Shown in pieces: positions 62,326 to 64,000 of a stretch of 64,000 bases of DNA. Both the position numbers and the translations under genes were made by a program. Location: the NCBI GenBank assembly GCA_964386915.1, contig CAYLUQ010000005.1:1-64000 (forward strand). The letters run 5' to 3'. Positions within the stretch are counted from its first letter, which is position 1, and each line of letters opens with the position of its first letter. Below the pieces are notes generated by a model, which saw only the letters and a program-made list of their open reading frames with translations, was not told the origin of the DNA and did not search any database. This DNA is from JADHMP01 sp964386915 (GTDB lineage: Bacteria; Bacteroidota; Bacteroidia; Flavobacteriales; Flavobacteriaceae).

Positions 62326-63519
62326 TTATAGGGTTATATTTTTATCCCAGTAAATGGTTTTGTTCTGATCCATAGCCCGTATGCCCATGTCTATGGCAAC
62401 TGCAGTTTTGGCTCCAGTGGTGATATCGGACAGAGGTGGTGTGTTGTTGACAATGGCATCTCGGAAATCTTCCAAGGCTTGTCGAGTAGGATCAAGGTGC
62501 GTATATTGAATGGGAACACCTTTTCCAGGCTCCCAATTGGCAGTAGCACCGGTAACGCCATCCACATCTCCGTATTCTTTTTCATAACTGCCCTCAGGAT
62601 ATTCCCACGCTTTGGTGTAGTCTAACACTATGGTACCTTTATCTCCAAATACGCGAATTTTATAATCGTCTTTTGCATTGGCCGTGAGGCAGGTAAAGGT
62701 GGCTTTCAATCCGTTAGGATAGCCATAAATCACATGAATGTTATCATATGTTTCGCGCCCATCTTTCCAGTAGTCAATACCCCCCAAACCGGTAACTTTT
62801 TCGGGATGAAGCTGGGTTATCCAATTGACAAAATCAATTTGATGCGAACTTAATTCGGCTAATAGACCATAAGAAAAAGCTCTATACATACGCCAATTGA
62901 CTTGTCTTTCAAATTTTGGATCGGGTACTGGACGTCTCCAATTGCCATTTCGGTTCCATTGGGCACTCACAGCGGTCACGTTACCAATTTTGCCACCTTG
63001 AATCATCTCAACAACATGCGAATAAAGTCGAGAACTGTGATATTGATGTCCAGTTTGAAATATTTTGTTGTGGTCTTTAGCAACTTTAGCTACTAGATCC
63101 AATGTAGCTTGCTGCCCCTTAACCATAGTTTTTTCACAATAAATATGCACATCAGCATCTACTGCAGCAGTGGCAATAGTGGCATGAGTACTTAAAGGAC
63201 TGCTTATGATAACACCATCCAAATCTTTGTGCTCTAATAAATCAATAAATGAGGTATAGGCTTTAGCCTTGGGTGCAATTGTTTGAGCCTCCGAAAGCCT
63301 AAAAGGAAGGAGGTCGCAGATGGCCACAATACGCACATTGTCAATTTGGTTTAATATTTTCATTAGCCCCATGCCTCTACTTCCTGTGCCAATCACACCA
63401 ATATGGACTGTTTTGCTTGGCGTACCTGAAAAAATGGAAAAAGGAGAGATGCTTGGAGTCAAAACGCCCACTGATAATGCAGCAGAACTTTTACTTATAA
63501 ATTTTCTTCTGGAATTCAT
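62326..63519 (-). CDS. Tat-exported Gfo/Idh/MocA oxidoreductase (third of three)
   Basis: 397 residues. The twin-arginine leader SRRKFISKSSAALSVGVL is followed by HIGVIGTGSRGMGLMKILN, VHIYCEKTMVKGQQATL (EKT in place of EKP), KIFQTGHQYHSSRLYSHV and AELSSHQIDFVNWI. It leads the SDR-uxuA operon and is divergent from the exported DUF1080 gene. A 16-base palindrome lies between. It probably oxidises a sugar in the periplasm. Confidence 0.87.
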   Translation of the reverse strand: MNSRRKFISKSSAALSVGVLTPSISPFSIFSGTPSKTVHIGVIGTGSRGMGLMKILNQIDNVRIVAICDLLPFRLSEAQTIAPKAKAYTSFIDLLEHKDLDGVIISSPLSTHATIATAAVDADVHIYCEKTMVKGQQATLDLVAKVAKDHNKIFQTGHQYHSSRLYSHVVEMIQGGKIGNVTAVSAQWNRNGNWRRPVPDPKFERQVNWRMYRAFSYGLLAELSSHQIDFVNWITQLHPEKVTGLGGIDYWKDGRETYDNIHVIYGYPNGLKATFTCLTANAKDDYKIRVFGDKGTIVLDYTKAWEYPEGSYEKEYGDVDGVTGATANWEPGKGVPIQYTHLDPTRQALEDFRDAIVNNTPPLSDITTGAKTAVAIDMGIRAMDQNKTIYWDKNITL

Positions 63520-63604
63520 GAAATTATGTTTGACCTAAAATTAAAAATAAACAGGAAAAGTGTCCTATTGATTTACTGCAATATTAAAAAACTTTTACTT
63601 ATAT

Positions 63605-63620
63605 TCGTTAACGTTAACGA
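63605..63620. promoter_or_regulatory. Perfect palindrome, LacI-family-like operator
   Basis: tcgttaacgttaacga is a 16-base perfect palindrome with the central CG typical of LacI-family operators. It sits 85 bases upstream of the oxidoreductase ATG on the minus strand and 31 bases upstream of the plus-strand DUF1080 start. It could control both transcripts. No LacI gene is in the window. Confidence 0.6.
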
Positions 63621-63650
63621 AAAAATGTATAATCTTAAATTAAAAGCAAA

Positions 63651-64000
63651 TTGAAACCTAATTTTCTAACCAAGCGCAGCACTATGGCTGCTTTTATTTT
63701 CTTACTGCTAAATGTTTTTGCCTATGGGCAGGAGGCACAGTGGGAAACTCTTTTTGACGGATCAAACTTCGATAATTTCAAGCAACTCAATGGAACAGCA
63801 GAATATCGCATTGAAGATGGTGCTATGGTTGGGATTTCTAAATTGAAAACCCCCAATAGCTTTATGGCTACCAAAAAACTGTATACCGATTTTATATTGG
63901 AATTTGAAGTGAAAGTGGACAATGGACTCAATTCTGGCGTACAATTTAGAAGCAACAGTTTTCCTGAATATAACAATGGAAGAGTGCATGGCTACCAATG
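63651..64000 (+). CDS. Exported DUF1080 / 3-keto-glycoside hydrolase-type protein (3' end outside window)
   Basis: About 116 residues are visible. A leader (MAAFIFLLLNVFAYGQ) precedes the concanavalin-like DUF1080 domain: TLFDGSNFDNFKQLNG, EYRIEDGAMVGIS, NSFMATKKLYTDFILEFEVKVDNGLNSGVQFRSN and GRVHGYQ. Members annotated as 3-keto-disaccharide hydrolases cleave 3-oxo-glycosides. The TTG at 63651 or the ATG at 63684 may be the start. It is divergent from a Tat oxidoreductase gene across the palindrome at 63.6 kb. Confidence 0.82.
   Translation, partial: MKPNFLTKRSTMAAFIFLLLNVFAYGQEAQWETLFDGSNFDNFKQLNGTAEYRIEDGAMVGISKLKTPNSFMATKKLYTDFILEFEVKVDNGLNSGVQFRSNSFPEYNNGRVHGYQ

Noticed and set aside
1..64000. 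CRISPR array, prophage, insertion sequence or rRNA operon
   Set aside because: No regularly spaced repeats, transposase, phage structural genes, integrase or rRNA sequence was seen on either strand.

Overview
The window is chromosomal DNA from a member of the Bacteroidota, most likely a marine-type Flavobacteriia. The evidence is moderate AT-richness, promoters of the TTG / TAnnTTTG type instead of -35/-10 boxes, few Shine-Dalgarno sites, a tmRNA tag reading GENNYALAA, a fused SecD-SecF, a short archaeal/eukaryotic-type ProRS, a Rho with an Asn-rich insert, bacillithiol genes, and many exported lipoproteins and outer-membrane barrels.

Layout. 1-1250 is an AT-rich edge holding the end of a barrel gene, a small orphan ORF, an unexplained inverted repeat and a tRNA-His whose acceptor stem has two mismatches. 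1317-8264 is a tight minus-strand run: DUF1599, an orphan DppB-like permease, tpiA, prmA, clpS, glutathione peroxidase, a trans-sulfuration enzyme, bshB1 and an oxidoreductase. 8338-9982 has folP and cdaA. 9984-17060 has an ABC exporter, truA, a probably frameshifted membrane-protein gene, a phosphoesterase, DUF4293, rho and a sulfatase. 17390-19378 has rpsT, tRNA-Glu and proS. 19477-26563 is plus strand: two envelope proteins, then folE-cysS-yidD-lgt-DUF192-yfiT. 26581-43668 is mostly minus: secDF, mdh, gyrB, asnB, an amidohydrolase, an outer-membrane barrel with a large TPR protein, and typA, with ftsE on the plus strand. 43799-45514 has kdsA, tmRNA (ssrA) and a small lipoprotein.

45572-64000 is a carbohydrate-use region. 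Three Gfo/Idh/MocA oxidoreductases carry twin-arginine leaders. They sit with an exported sugar isomerase/epimerase-fold protein, an exported DUF1080 protein cut by the window edge, a ThuA protein, a GH95 alpha-L-fucosidase lipoprotein, a six-hairpin-type glycosidase, a vanadium-haloperoxidase-like lipoprotein, and NIPSNAP and VOC proteins. The cytoplasmic part has myo-inositol oxygenase, an SDR fructuronate reductase candidate, mannonate dehydratase, gluconokinase and 6-phosphogluconate dehydrogenase. My reading is a periplasmic oxidise-then-eliminate (3-keto-glycoside) route next to a cytoplasmic inositol/uronate to KDG and gluconate route. The uronate isomerase step (uxaC) is missing from the window. 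Two strong palindromic sites lie in divergent promoter regions of this block.

The central 1.3-44 kb is mostly conserved housekeeping DNA. The unusual material is at the left edge, at the frameshift near 13.01 kb, and in the last 19 kb.
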